64,000 bases of DNA. Origin: an uncultured Pelagibacteraceae bacterium. GTDB lineage: Bacteria > Pseudomonadota > Alphaproteobacteria > Pelagibacterales > Pelagibacteraceae. Below are positions 21,102 to 31,290 of this stretch, piece after piece. Both the position numbers and the translations under genes were made by a program. The stretch is taken from positions 186,001 to 250,000 of the forward strand of contig CACJKF010000001.1 of assembly GCA_902593905.1 (NCBI GenBank), in the 5' to 3' direction. The notes under the pieces are model-generated. The model ran no database searches. It was not told where the DNA came from and worked only from the letters and a program-made list of their open reading frames with translations. Within the stretch, counting starts at the first letter, position 1, and each line of letters starts with the position of its first letter.

Positions 21102-22031
21102 CTAGTGTTTTGTTAATTGAACAAAAACATCTTCTAAATCACCATCTTCTGTTGAAATATCCTCAATTTTGATATTATTTTCATTTAAATAATTGATAAT
21201 TTCGCCAAAATCGAGTGAGTTTTTTTCATAAGTAACTAATATTGAATTTTCAGAGTTTATTTTAAAATTTATATCTTTCATCATTAAATTCTTGTTTAAT
21301 CCAATATTTTTAACTTTAAAATTAATTTTTTTTGTTTTAATTCTCTCAAGTAATTTTTCGGTGGTATCTAACGCAACTAAATTTCCTTTATTGATTATAG
21401 CTATTCGATCGCACATTTCCTGTGCTTCAATCAGATAGTGAGTGGTTAATATTATTGTTACACCTTCTTTGTTTAGAGCTTTAACATTTTCCCAAAGATT
21501 ATTTCTAAGTTCTACATCAACACCAGCTGTAGGCTCATCCAAAATTAAAATTGGAGGTTGATGAACCATAGCCTTTGCTATAAGCAACCTTCTCTTCATG
21601 CCGCCCGATAAGCTTCTGGAGTATGCATTAGCTTTATCTTGAAGAGAAACCATCTTTAATATTAAATCAGTTATACGGTTCTCTTTAGAAATACCGTAAA
21701 GTCCTGCCTGAAGTTCAAGAAGTTTTTTTGGACTAAAAAAAGCATCTAAGTTTACTTCCTGGGGGACTATTCCCACAGACGCTCTAACTTGACGAGGATT
21801 TTGATCTAAATCAAAACCCCATACATTTACTTTTCCACTAGTTTTAATAACTGTTCCTCCTAGAATACTTAAAAAAGTTGTCTTGCCTGCTCCATTCGGT
21901 CCTAATAATCCAAATACCTCTCCTTGTCTGACCTCAAAACTTAATTCGTTTAAAGCTTTATTATGTTTTTTGGTTTTAGGACTAGAATAAACCTTTGTTA
22001 GATTTTCAACAGCTAGGGCAAATTTATTCAT
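21102..22031 (-). CDS. ABC-2-type transporter ATP-binding protein
   Basis: A 309-residue ATPase subunit. Walker A is GLLGPNGAGKTT, the signature is SLSGGMKRRL, Walker B is ILILDEPTAGVD and the H-loop is TTHYLIEAQEMC. The C-terminal 80 residues form the extra domain usual in ABC-2 exporters of the YadG/CcmA type. No permease gene is next to it in this window, which is unusual for this class; the substrate is unknown. It is divergent from polA. Confidence 0.85.
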   Translation of the reverse strand: MNKFALAVENLTKVYSSPKTKKHNKALNELSFEVRQGEVFGLLGPNGAGKTTFLSILGGTVIKTSGKVNVWGFDLDQNPRQVRASVGIVPQEVNLDAFFSPKKLLELQAGLYGISKENRITDLILKMVSLQDKANAYSRSLSGGMKRRLLIAKAMVHQPPILILDEPTAGVDVELRNNLWENVKALNKEGVTIILTTHYLIEAQEMCDRIAIINKGNLVALDTTEKLLERIKTKKINFKVKNIGLNKNLMMKDINFKINSENSILVTYEKNSLDFGEIINYLNENNIKIEDISTEDGDLEDVFVQLTKH

Positions 22032-22073
22032 ACTTTTTTATAATTCATCAAGATTTCAATGTAATATGTATAT

Positions 22074-24836
22074 ATGAGTTCAATAAAAAAAACAGATCAT
22101 TTTTATCTCATAGATGGATCAGGATACATCTTCAGAGCTTATTATGCGTTACCACCTCTATCTAGAAAAAGCGATGGACTACCTACAGGAGCTGTAAGTG
22201 GTTTTTGCTCGATGCTTTTTAAACTTTTAGAAGATGCCAGATCTGATGACTCAAAAAATAAACCAACTCATTTTGCTGTTATATTTGACTCTGCTAGAAA
22301 AAATTTTAGAAATGAAATTTATAGTGAATATAAAGCTAATAGAGCAGAAGCACCTGACGATCTAGCACCTCAGTTTGAGTACATTAGAAAATCTGTTGAG
22401 GCTTTTAACTTACCATCTATTGAACTTTTAAATTATGAAGCAGATGATCTTATAGCGACTTATGCAAAACAAATCACAGAAGTTGGAGCTAACGTTACTG
22501 TAATATCATCAGATAAAGATTTAATGCAGTTAGTTTCTAAAAAAGTGCGATTATTTGATCCTATGAAAAGCAAATTAATTGGTGAGAAAGAGGTTATAGA
22601 AAAATTTGGAGTCAAGCCAGATCAAGTAATCGATGTACAATCACTTGCTGGAGACAGTTCAGATAACGTGCCAGGAGTTCCAGGCATTGGAGTCAAGACA
22701 GCAGCAGAGCTTATAAAAAAATACAAAACATTAGAAAATTTATTAAACAAAGCATCAGAAATACCTCAGAACAAACGACGGGAAACATTATTGTCAAATA
22801 AAGAAAAAGCTATGATTAGTAAGCAACTAGTTACTTTAAAAAATGATGTTCCATTAAAAGATAATGCTGCCGACTTTATCATCAAAGATATTAATAAAGA
22901 TAGATTATACGATTTTTTAAGAGAGATGGAATTCAATAGATTGCTTAGTCAAGCAATTAGTTTTTATGGTGAGTCAGTAGGTGAGAATTTTAAGAATAAA
23001 AGTTCGATAAAAAAAAAGGTGGTTAATACGAAATCATATAAAACTATTTCAAAAGAATATCAACTAGATGAACTATTAAAAAAATTAAATAAAAGTTCAA
23101 TTATTGCTGTTGATACTGAAACTTCGTCATTAAATCCACAAGAAGCAGATTTAGTTGGCATATCAGTATGCTATGAACCTAATGAAGCTTTCTATATCCC
23201 TGTAGGCCATAAAGAAAAAACAGACTTGAAAAAAGATTTAGTATTAAAAAAACTGAAACCAATTTTGGAAGACGAAAGCATAAAAAAAGTTGGTCAAAAT
23301 ATAAAATATGATTTCATTATATTTAAAAATCACGGTATTGAATTAAGTCCAGTTGATGACACTATGTTGCTTTCGTATACATTAGATGCTGGAAACAACA
23401 GGCATAACATGGATACTTTATCTGAGTTACACTTGGGACATAAAACTATCTCTTACAAAGAAATAGTTGGTACTGGGAAAAAGCAACTAAATTTTTCTGA
23501 TGTAGATCTTAAATCTGCAACTACATATGCCGCTGAAGATGCAGATATCACATTAAGATTGTATGAAATTTTATCTGAAAGAGTATCTGAGGAGAAATTA
23601 GACAAAATTTACAATGTTTTTGAAAAACCGATGATAAAAATTCTTTCAAAGTTAGAAACTGCAGGAATAAAAGTTGATGATGCATATCTTAAAAAGCTTT
23701 CAAAGAAATTTGAGGAAAGGTTAACAAAAATTGAAAAAGAAACTTACAAGATAGCAGGTAAAGAATTTAATATAGGATCACCCAAACAATTAGGAGAAAT
23801 AATCTATAATGACTTAAAGATAGCAAAACTAAAAAAAACAAAAAAAGGAAGTTTAGCAACGAATGCTAGAATTTTAGAAGACTTGGCATTAACTGGACAT
23901 AAATTTCCTAATTTAGTTTTGGAATGGCGGCAAGTTTCAAAGTTAAAAAGCACTTACACAGATGCTCTACAAGATCATATAAGTAAAAAAACAAAAAGAG
24001 TTCACACCTCTTTTTTGCTAGCTGCAACTAATACAGGTAGGCTAGCTTCCAGTGATCCTAATTTACAAAATATTCCTATAAAAACTTTAGATGGCAAAGA
24101 GATAAGAAAAGCTTTTATAGCAGATAAAAATAATTTGCTTATTTCAGCGGATTATAATCAAATAGAGATGAGAATCCTCGCTGATATGGCTGATGTAAAA
24201 GAATTAAAGAAAGCTTTTAAAAATAATCAGGACATTCACTCTTTAACAGCAAGTCAAGTTTTTGATGTTCCAATTGCAAAAGTTACAGATGATTTTAGAA
24301 GAAAGGCAAAAGCAATCAATTTTGGAATTATTTATGGAATAACACAGTACGGGCTAGCAAAACAAATATCAGTGTCTAATGAGGAAGCGTTAAGTTTTAT
24401 TAATTCATATTTTAAAAAATTTCCTGAAATAAAAGATTATATGAACACAACTATTAAAACATGTAGGAAGCAAGGTTTTGTCACAAATATTTTCGGAAGA
24501 AGAATTCATTTAAGAGGAATAAACGATAAAAATTTTAGCGTGCGGGCATTTCAGGAAAGGGCAGCAATTAATGCTCCAATACAAGGATCGGCTGCAGATA
24601 TCATTAGATTAGCAATGATCGAAATTGATAAAATTTTCGAAAAAAAAAAGAAAGCAAAAATGCTTTTACAAATACATGATGAACTTATTTTTGAGTGTTT
24701 AAAAAAAGATGAGAGTGAAGTAAAAAAAATTGTTAAAACAGCAATGACGTCAGTTTCAAGTTCAGAGCATCATATGTTTTCAATACCTTTAGAAGTGAGT
24801 ATAAACTCTGGAAACAATTGGGGAGAAGCCCACTAA
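22074..24836 (+). CDS. polA: DNA polymerase I
   Basis: A 920-residue repair and Okazaki-fragment polymerase with all three domains. The 5' nuclease domain (about 1-290) has LIDGSGYIFRAYYAL and EADDLIATYA. The 3'-5' proofreading domain (about 335-510) keeps its catalytic acids in AVDTETSSL and YAAEDADITLRLYE. The polymerase domain has ADYNQIEMRILA, the O-helix RRKAKAINFGIIYG and QIHDELIFE. Proofreading therefore looks active. The start MSSIKKTDHFYLIDGSG fits, without a Shine-Dalgarno sequence. Confidence 0.97.
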   Translation: MSSIKKTDHFYLIDGSGYIFRAYYALPPLSRKSDGLPTGAVSGFCSMLFKLLEDARSDDSKNKPTHFAVIFDSARKNFRNEIYSEYKANRAEAPDDLAPQFEYIRKSVEAFNLPSIELLNYEADDLIATYAKQITEVGANVTVISSDKDLMQLVSKKVRLFDPMKSKLIGEKEVIEKFGVKPDQVIDVQSLAGDSSDNVPGVPGIGVKTAAELIKKYKTLENLLNKASEIPQNKRRETLLSNKEKAMISKQLVTLKNDVPLKDNAADFIIKDINKDRLYDFLREMEFNRLLSQAISFYGESVGENFKNKSSIKKKVVNTKSYKTISKEYQLDELLKKLNKSSIIAVDTETSSLNPQEADLVGISVCYEPNEAFYIPVGHKEKTDLKKDLVLKKLKPILEDESIKKVGQNIKYDFIIFKNHGIELSPVDDTMLLSYTLDAGNNRHNMDTLSELHLGHKTISYKEIVGTGKKQLNFSDVDLKSATTYAAEDADITLRLYEILSERVSEEKLDKIYNVFEKPMIKILSKLETAGIKVDDAYLKKLSKKFEERLTKIEKETYKIAGKEFNIGSPKQLGEIIYNDLKIAKLKKTKKGSLATNARILEDLALTGHKFPNLVLEWRQVSKLKSTYTDALQDHISKKTKRVHTSFLLAATNTGRLASSDPNLQNIPIKTLDGKEIRKAFIADKNNLLISADYNQIEMRILADMADVKELKKAFKNNQDIHSLTASQVFDVPIAKVTDDFRRKAKAINFGIIYGITQYGLAKQISVSNEEALSFINSYFKKFPEIKDYMNTTIKTCRKQGFVTNIFGRRIHLRGINDKNFSVRAFQERAAINAPIQGSAADIIRLAMIEIDKIFEKKKKAKMLLQIHDELIFECLKKDESEVKKIVKTAMTSVSSSEHHMFSIPLEVSINSGNNWGEAH

Positions 24837-24875
24837 ACGCCTAAATTTTGACAACATAATTAAGAGAATAAAAAT

Positions 24876-25574
24876 ATGACTCAAACAATAGCATTAGTAG
24901 ATGATGATAGAAATATATTAACTAGCATAAGCATAGCATTGGAAAGAGAAGGATTTAAAGTTCAAACTTATATTGATGGAGAGTCTGCTTTAATTGGATT
25001 AACAAGAAATCCACCTGATCTGGCGATTTTAGATATCAAAATGCCAAGGATGGATGGAGAAGAGTTACTTAAAAAACTTAAAAAAAAAATGTCAATTCCA
25101 ATAATATTCTTAACATCAAAAGATGATGAAGTAGATGAACTGCTCGGCTTGAAGTTAGGTGCCGATGATTTTGTCAAAAAATCTGGAGGCTTTTCCACTA
25201 AAGTTTTAATAGAAAGAATAAGAGTTCAACTTAGAAAAAAAAATAGTAATGTCGATGACACAAAAAATATAATTAGTCATGGAAAATTAAAATTAGACCC
25301 TGCTCAATTAGAATGTGAATGGAATGGAAAAGCTTTACCAGACAAGCTGACCACCACAGAATTTTTGATTGTTAAAGAATTAGCCAAAAGACCAGGAGTT
25401 ATTAAAGAAAGAGCACATTTAATGGACATAGCTTACAAAGACAATACAGAGATTGAAGATAGAACAATTGATAGTCACGTAAAAAGAATAAGGAAAAAGT
25501 TTAAAAAAGTCGACGAAAAGTTCTCAGCAATTGAAACTAGATATGGAAGCGGGTATAGATGGAATGTTAGCTAA
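24876..25574 (+). CDS. chvI: Two-component response regulator ChvI
   Basis: A 232-residue OmpR-type regulator. The receiver has ALVDDDRN, the phosphorylated aspartate in AILDIKMPRMDG, and IFLTSKDDEVDELLGLKLGADDF, all typical of ChvI. The usual Lys-Pro pair after GADDF reads KKSGGF here. The winged helix ends with DSHVKRIRKKFKK and ETRYGSGYRW. It overlaps chvG by one base (TAATG). ChvI/ChvG controls envelope and acid-stress responses in alphaproteobacteria and is usually essential or nearly so. Confidence 0.93.
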   Translation: MTQTIALVDDDRNILTSISIALEREGFKVQTYIDGESALIGLTRNPPDLAILDIKMPRMDGEELLKKLKKKMSIPIIFLTSKDDEVDELLGLKLGADDFVKKSGGFSTKVLIERIRVQLRKKNSNVDDTKNIISHGKLKLDPAQLECEWNGKALPDKLTTTEFLIVKELAKRPGVIKERAHLMDIAYKDNTEIEDRTIDSHVKRIRKKFKKVDEKFSAIETRYGSGYRWNVS

Positions 25575-27094
25575 TGAAACAAAAAAAATCAGCTTCTATT
25601 TTAAAGAAGTTTTTAATAATTAACCTTACAGTCTTTTCTGTTTTAGGTCTTTTTACAATTATATATCTTGAAGCAATCCAGCCAACTCTAGTAAAAGAAA
25701 GATCGGATAATCACAAAATAATTATAAATAATACTAAGGACAATCTTGAGAGACTTAATATAGAATACACTAAAGAAGGAATTAGAGATTTCTTACTCTC
25801 CACAAGATTTTTATTTCAAAGTTTAGATCGTGTTCAATTTTATGATTTATCTGGAAATCTTATTGGCGATACAAATATTTTAGATTTAGATCAAAGTGTT
25901 TTTACGAGATCAGATATAATTTTTGAAGAAACTTTAGGAAGCGAAACAATCACTCCAGAGATTGAAGAAAAACTTGAAGAAGAGGAATTAGATGAAATTA
26001 AGGAAATCATTACAAATAAATATAATGATGAAATAATGACTATTACTAATGATGAAAAAAATAATTTTTTTGTAAACACTCTTAGTAAGATTAGATTTCA
26101 AAATAATGATATTGGATATATTGTAGTGTCCGAGCAAGCCAATGACATTACAACTGCAGTAAAAGAGAGAAAAGCATTTATAATAAGAACGATGATTGCA
26201 GTTGTAATTGTGATTTTAATTTTTTCACTATTTTTGAATAAATATATTCTAAAACCGATTGGGCTTTTGGTAAAATTTAGCGATGGAATAAAAAAAAAAT
26301 CCAATCAAGCGATTGATATAAATAAAGTTTTTATAAGAGACGATGAAATTGGAAAATTAACACAGTCAATTGATGAAATGACTAAAGAATTACAGCAAAG
26401 AACTAATAGAGCTGAAACATTCTCAAATGATCTGGCTCATGAAATTAGAAATCCACTTGCATCACTAAAAAGCGCCTCAGAACTTTTAGATAAAACTACA
26501 GAAAAAAATGAAGGTGAAAAACTTCTTAAAATAATCAATCATGATGTTGAGAGAATAGAAAGATTAATAACTGATTATACTCAAATGCTAAAAGATGAGG
26601 CTTCTTTATCTCGTGAAAAAATGAGTAAAGTTAATTTAGTTGAAATTATTAATGGTGTAGTAGAAGATTTTAACCAAGACCTTATTAATCAAAACAAAAA
26701 AATTGAGATAAAAGTTATAAATAAAATAAAAAGTAAAAATGGACACCTTATATTTGGTATTAGTAATAGATTAGAACAAGTGGTCGCAAATCTATTGGAT
26801 AACTCTATCTCCTTTAGTCAGGATAATCAAAAAATTGAAATTAGCCTTGAAGAAACTTCAAGCAATCTATTGTTATCAGTAAAAGATGAAGGACCTGGTT
26901 TTGCAGAAACATCGCCTCAGAAAATTTTTAAACGTTTTTATAGCAACAGGCCCACAAGTTTTGGAAAACACTCTGGCTTAGGCTTAAATATTGCAAAAAA
27001 CATTGTTCAATTACATAAAGGCACAATAGCAGCTTCAAATAGATTTAATACAAAAGGAGCGCAGGTTGAAGTTTTACTTCCAAAATTGTCCTAA
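25574..27094 (+). CDS. chvG: Sensor histidine kinase ChvG
   Basis: A 506-residue membrane kinase, partner of ChvI. Transmembrane helices at about 12-36 and 205-224 flank a periplasmic sensor of about 170 residues rich in acidic residues. A HAMP segment follows, then the H-box FSNDLAHEIRNPLASLKSA, the N-box region NLLDNSISFS, and GPGFAE and GLGLNIAKN in the ATPase domain. It shares one base with chvI. In rhizobia hprK, manX and ptsH come next, but here ahcY follows after 48 bases. Confidence 0.92.
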   Translation: MKQKKSASILKKFLIINLTVFSVLGLFTIIYLEAIQPTLVKERSDNHKIIINNTKDNLERLNIEYTKEGIRDFLLSTRFLFQSLDRVQFYDLSGNLIGDTNILDLDQSVFTRSDIIFEETLGSETITPEIEEKLEEEELDEIKEIITNKYNDEIMTITNDEKNNFFVNTLSKIRFQNNDIGYIVVSEQANDITTAVKERKAFIIRTMIAVVIVILIFSLFLNKYILKPIGLLVKFSDGIKKKSNQAIDINKVFIRDDEIGKLTQSIDEMTKELQQRTNRAETFSNDLAHEIRNPLASLKSASELLDKTTEKNEGEKLLKIINHDVERIERLITDYTQMLKDEASLSREKMSKVNLVEIINGVVEDFNQDLINQNKKIEIKVINKIKSKNGHLIFGISNRLEQVVANLLDNSISFSQDNQKIEISLEETSSNLLLSVKDEGPGFAETSPQKIFKRFYSNRPTSFGKHSGLGLNIAKNIVQLHKGTIAASNRFNTKGAQVEVLLPKLS

Positions 27095-27142
27095 CATTAT
27101 TTCTTGCTAAGGTTAATTTATGTTGATAATAACTTCTTCAAT

Positions 27143-28432
27143 ATGGCACAGGATTATAAAGTAAAAGACATTACCCAGGCAGATTTTGGTAGAAAAGAAA
27201 TTTCTCTAGCAGAAACAGAAATGCCAGGACTGATGGCTTTGAGGAAAGAGTATAAAGGTAAAAAACCTTTAAAGGGTGCAAAAATCCTTGGCTGTCTTCA
27301 TATGACAATACAAACTGCTGTTTTAATTGAAACTTTAGTTGAATTAGGGGCTGAAGTTAGATGGTCTTCATGTAATATTTTTTCAACACAAGATCATGCA
27401 GCAGCAGCTATAGCTAAAGCGGGCATTCCTGTGTTTGCTTGGAAAGGTGAAACAGAAAAAGAGTATTGGTGGTGCGTTAAACAAACTATTGAAGGAAAAA
27501 AAAATTGGAAACCAAATATGATTTTAGATGATGGTGGTGATCTTACTGCTTTAATGCATAAAGAATATAAAAATTTGTTAAAAGATGTTAAGGGAGTTTC
27601 AGAAGAAACTACGACAGGTGTTCTAGCACTAAAAAAAATGGAGTCTAATAAAGAATTATTAATCCCAGCTATAAATGTAAATGACTCAGTTACAAAATCT
27701 AAATTTGACAACCTTTATGGTTGTAGAGAAAGTTTAGTAGACGGAATAAAAAGAGCAACTGATGTCATGATGTCTGGTAAAGTGGCTATCGTAGCTGGAT
27801 TTGGTGATGTTGGCAAAGGAAGTGCAGCTTCATTACGTCAAGCAGGTGCAAGAGTTATGGTTACTGAGACAGATCCTATATGTGCATTACAAGCTGCTAT
27901 GGAAGGCTACGAAGTTGTTGTAATGGATGAAGCTATTAAAGATGCTGATATAGTTGTAACTGCGACAGGAAATAAAGATATAGTAACAGCGGATCACATG
28001 AGAAATATGAAAGACAGAGCAATACTTTGTAACATTGGTCATTTTGACAACGAAATTCAAGTTGAAGCATTAAAAAATTATAAGTGGGATGAAATAAAAC
28101 CTCAAGTTCACGAAATTGAGTTACCTAGTAAAAAAAGGATTATCCTTTTGGCTGAAGGTAGATTAGTCAACTTAGGATGCGCTACAGGACATCCTAGTTT
28201 TGTAATGAGCGCTTCATTTACAAATCAAGTTATTGCTCAAATTGAATTATGGAACAATTCAGATAAATATGAGAAGAAAGTTTACGTGCTTCCAAAACAT
28301 CTTGATGAAAAAGTTGCAATGTTACATCTAGAAAAAGTGGGCGCTAAATTAACAAAGATGTCAAAAGAACAAGCCGATTATATTAGCGTTAAACCATCAG
28401 GACCATTTAAGCCAGATACTTATCGCTACTAG
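27143..28432 (+). CDS. ahcY: S-adenosylhomocysteine hydrolase
   Basis: A 429-residue NAD-dependent enzyme that splits S-adenosylhomocysteine, relieving inhibition of methyltransferases. The ATG at 27143 giving [17 protein letters not shown] is preferred over an upstream TTG. Marks are [27 protein letters not shown], the NAD motif [21 protein letters not shown] and the C-terminus [10 protein letters not shown]. No SAH riboswitch fits into the 48-base leader. tsaE begins 9 bases downstream. Confidence 0.97.
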   Translation: MAQDYKVKDITQADFGRKEISLAETEMPGLMALRKEYKGKKPLKGAKILGCLHMTIQTAVLIETLVELGAEVRWSSCNIFSTQDHAAAAIAKAGIPVFAWKGETEKEYWWCVKQTIEGKKNWKPNMILDDGGDLTALMHKEYKNLLKDVKGVSEETTTGVLALKKMESNKELLIPAINVNDSVTKSKFDNLYGCRESLVDGIKRATDVMMSGKVAIVAGFGDVGKGSAASLRQAGARVMVTETDPICALQAAMEGYEVVVMDEAIKDADIVVTATGNKDIVTADHMRNMKDRAILCNIGHFDNEIQVEALKNYKWDEIKPQVHEIELPSKKRIILLAEGRLVNLGCATGHPSFVMSASFTNQVIAQIELWNNSDKYEKKVYVLPKHLDEKVAMLHLEKVGAKLTKMSKEQADYISVKPSGPFKPDTYRY

Positions 28433-28441
28433 CAGTAGCTA

Positions 28442-28894
28442 ATGATTATTAAATCTTTAGAACATTTAAATCAAATATCTAAAACAATTTCAAAAAAATT
28501 AGAAAATGGGGATTGCATCTTTTTAAATGGTGAAATCGGTGTAGGAAAAACTACATTCACAAGATATTTAATTAATAACTTACAAAATCAAAAAGGAGTT
28601 AAAGTGACGGAAGTGTTGAGTCCTACATTTAACTTACTTTATGAATATGAAATTAAAGATCTTAAGATTATGCATTATGATCTTTATCGGATAAAAAAAG
28701 CCAATGAATTGGATCTTCTTGGTATTTTTTCTGAAAATGAAAAAACAGTTAAAATTATAGAATGGCCAGATTTAATTAAGACACCATTGATTAATAAATT
28801 AGAAATTAATTTAGAGTATGTAGAAAATAATAAGGAAAGAAAAATGAAAATATATGGGCTAAGCAAATGGAAAAATTTTGAAAATGAAATATAA
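28442..28894 (+). CDS. tsaE: tRNA threonylcarbamoyladenosine ATPase TsaE
   Basis: A 150-residue P-loop ATPase needed with TsaB and TsaD for the t6A37 modification of tRNAs reading ANN codons. The P-loop is NGEIGVGKTTFTR, followed by VLSPTFNLLYEY and IMHYDLYRI. Its end overlaps the next gene by 17 bases. The order ahcY-tsaE-sugar kinase-nucleotidyltransferase is common in alphaproteobacteria. Confidence 0.95.
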   Translation: MIIKSLEHLNQISKTISKKLENGDCIFLNGEIGVGKTTFTRYLINNLQNQKGVKVTEVLSPTFNLLYEYEIKDLKIMHYDLYRIKKANELDLLGIFSENEKTVKIIEWPDLIKTPLINKLEINLEYVENNKERKMKIYGLSKWKNFENEI

Positions 28895-29846
28895 ATTGAA
28901 AAAAATTTCAGGAGATGCTTCTTTCAGAGAATTTTATAGATTAAAAAAAAATAAAAAAACCACAATCATTGTTTCTGCAAAAAAAGAAAAATTTAAAAAT
29001 CTTGCAGTATACTCAGTGATAAATAATATTCTTAATAATAATAAGATTGATGCTCCAAAATTATTAAGCAATCATTATAAAAATGGTATAATCGAAATAT
29101 CTGATTTGGGAGAAAAATCTTTCTATGATCATGTAATTTTAAAAAAAAATAAACTAAATAGTTATAAATCTTTGATAAAATTATTGATAAAATTGCAAAA
29201 AATAAAAGTAAAAAAACTATATAAATTTGGAAAACTCAAAATTAAAATATCAAAATATACACTATCTAATCTTCACAAAGAATCAGATTTATTTTTTGAT
29301 TGGTACTTAAAATATTTTCTCAAAAATAAAAAATTAAACAAAATTAAAAAAACTCTAAGGTCTGAATTAAACAAGGTGTATAAAAAATTAAATTACAAAA
29401 ATGATACTTTCGTACATAGAGATTTTCATATTTCAAATGTAATGGTCGATAAAAAAAAATTGGGAATAATTGATAGTCAAGATGCAATTATTGGAAATCC
29501 TTTGTATGATGTTTCATCTGTAATTGATGATGTAAGAATAAAATTACCAAATAAATTACAAAATAAACTATTAGATTTTTACCACAAGAACTCAAAACTT
29601 AAGAGCGACCATATAGAAAAATTAAAAAATGATTTTGACATTCTTTCAGTTCAAAGAAATTTAAAAATATTAGGCATATTTGTACGTTTATACAAAAGAG
29701 ATAACAAAGATAATTATCTTAAATTTTTACCTTACACGTGGACGCTCATAGAAAAAAGATTACAAAACCCAGTTCTCAAAAATTTTAAATTATTATTTTA
29801 TAAACACATGTCTGTTAAAAAACTTAAAAAATTAAATAAAATATGA
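28878..29846 (+). CDS. amgK: Amino-sugar kinase AmgK-like
   Basis: A 322-residue aminoglycoside-phosphotransferase-fold kinase. The catalytic loop is VHRDFHISNVM and the metal-binding segment is GIIDSQDAIIGN. Coupled to murU downstream (4-base overlap) and tsaE upstream, it matches AmgK, which phosphorylates N-acetylmuramate/N-acetylglucosamine at C1 in cell-wall recycling. It is unusually lysine-rich, as expected from the local AT bias. A second in-frame ATG two codons on could be the true start. Confidence 0.8.
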   Translation: MKMKYKLKKISGDASFREFYRLKKNKKTTIIVSAKKEKFKNLAVYSVINNILNNNKIDAPKLLSNHYKNGIIEISDLGEKSFYDHVILKKNKLNSYKSLIKLLIKLQKIKVKKLYKFGKLKIKISKYTLSNLHKESDLFFDWYLKYFLKNKKLNKIKKTLRSELNKVYKKLNYKNDTFVHRDFHISNVMVDKKKLGIIDSQDAIIGNPLYDVSSVIDDVRIKLPNKLQNKLLDFYHKNSKLKSDHIEKLKNDFDILSVQRNLKILGIFVRLYKRDNKDNYLKFLPYTWTLIEKRLQNPVLKNFKLLFYKHMSVKKLKKLNKI

Positions 29847-30541
29847 ATATTAGATACGGAATGATTTTAGCAGCAGGGTTAGGAAAAAGAATGCAGCCTT
29901 TGACGCTTAAAACACCTAAACCGTTATTAGAAATAAATAATTATACATTATTAGAAAGAGCGATAAATTTATTGATCGGTCATGGTGTGCAAGAAATAAG
30001 TATTAATGTTCATTATCTTCCTGATCAGATTAAATCATTTATTAATAGAAAGAAATTTAAAGTTAAAATCACAATTTCTAATGAAGAAAATTTATTATTA
30101 GACACAGGCGGAGGTGTACTTAGAGGTACACAAAATTTTGGTGACAATCCTTTTTTTGTAATTAATCCAGATACTGTTTGGGGTAAGCATTACCTAGAAG
30201 AATTAAAAAGTCTTGAGGTTCTTTATTTAAAGAATAATAAACCGACGTTACTTTTAGTGAACAAGAAATTATCCATTGATCCTTCTTTTAAAGGAGACTT
30301 TAATTTAAATAATGAAAAAATTTCCAAGGACAGTGAGAATCAATTTATTTTTACTGGTTTGCAAATTATTAACAGAAGTATTTTCACGCATGAAAAAGTA
30401 GAAGTTTTTTCAATGAATAAAGTATGGAATGAATTAATAAAAGGTAAAAACTTACTGGGCTTAGAGAGTAATCAGAAATTTTACCACTTAAACACTTTTG
30501 ATATGTATAGGAAAATTCAAAGTCTTGATATTATTGATTAA
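29843..30541 (+). CDS. murU: N-acetylmuramate-1-phosphate uridylyltransferase MurU-like
   Basis: A 232-residue nucleotidyltransferase with the signature LAAGLGKRMQPLTLKTPKPLL near the N-terminus and NPDTVWG at the metal site. It follows the AmgK-like kinase with a 4-base overlap. Together they convert recovered N-acetylmuramate to UDP-MurNAc, bypassing de novo synthesis. Its end overlaps the convergent gpmA by 11 bases. A mannose-1-phosphate type specificity is possible from sequence alone, but the context favours MurU. Confidence 0.82.
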   Translation: MNIRYGMILAAGLGKRMQPLTLKTPKPLLEINNYTLLERAINLLIGHGVQEISINVHYLPDQIKSFINRKKFKVKITISNEENLLLDTGGGVLRGTQNFGDNPFFVINPDTVWGKHYLEELKSLEVLYLKNNKPTLLLVNKKLSIDPSFKGDFNLNNEKISKDSENQFIFTGLQIINRSIFTHEKVEVFSMNKVWNELIKGKNLLGLESNQKFYHLNTFDMYRKIQSLDIID

Positions 30542-31250
30542 AAATTATATCCTTAGCTCTGGACTTGTCTAAATAATAATATTTTTCAATTTTTAAATTA
30601 TCACCAAATTCAATTAGTAGTGGATTACCTGTTGGTATTTCCAATTCATTTATTTTTGTGTCAGAAATATTAAATAAATATTTACATAAAGCTCTTAGAG
30701 AGTTTCCATGAGCTGAAATTAAAATATTCTTATTTTCTAAAAGATTTTTTTTAATTTCATCTTCATAATAGGGTACCACCCTGTCATATGTACTTTTTAA
30801 GGACTCAGTAAATGGTGTCATTCCCACAGGTATACTAGCATTAAGTGGACTGAATAAATTTAGGTATTCACTTTTTTCCTCCATGGGAGGAGGAGCTATA
30901 TCCCAGGATCTCCTATACTTTTTGAATTGTTCTTCACCAATTTTATTCTTTGTTTCTTCTTTGTTTAAACCCGTTAAAGAGCCATAGTGCCTTTCATTAA
31001 GTTGCCATGCAGTATTGAATTTAAGCTCTAGATTATTTTTTTTAAGAATAGTTGTTAGAGTTTTAATTGCCCTTTTTAAATACGATGTATAAGAAATATC
31101 TATGTTAATGTTTAAATCTTTTATAATCTGAGCTGATTTTTCTGCTTCCAGGACTCCTTTATCTGAAAGATCTACATCTACCCAACCTGTAAACCTATTT
31201 TCTGCATTCCAAACACTTTGTCCATGTCTTGTGAGAATTAATTTAGTCAT
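30531..31250 (-). CDS. gpmA: 2,3-bisphosphoglycerate-dependent phosphoglycerate mutase
   Basis: A 239-residue glycolytic/gluconeogenic enzyme interconverting 3- and 2-phosphoglycerate. The phosphohistidine motif LTRHGQSVWN is at the N-terminus, followed by NRFTGWVDVDLS, ERHYGSLTG and ISAHGNSLRAL, all family hallmarks. It is divergent from the VanZ-like gene, with a 40-base gap containing the palindrome AATAGCTATT (31260-31269). Confidence 0.96.
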   Translation of the reverse strand: MTKLILTRHGQSVWNAENRFTGWVDVDLSDKGVLEAEKSAQIIKDLNINIDISYTSYLKRAIKTLTTILKKNNLELKFNTAWQLNERHYGSLTGLNKEETKNKIGEEQFKKYRRSWDIAPPPMEEKSEYLNLFSPLNASIPVGMTPFTESLKSTYDRVVPYYEDEIKKNLLENKNILISAHGNSLRALCKYLFNISDTKINELEIPTGNPLLIEFGDNLKIEKYYYLDKSRAKDIIFNQ

Positions 31251-31290
31251 AATAGTTAAAATAGCTATTATGTACTATATTTAATCATTA

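Noticed and set aside
27095-27142. SAH riboswitch before ahcY
   Set aside because: Only 48 bases lie between chvG and ahcY, too few for the element.
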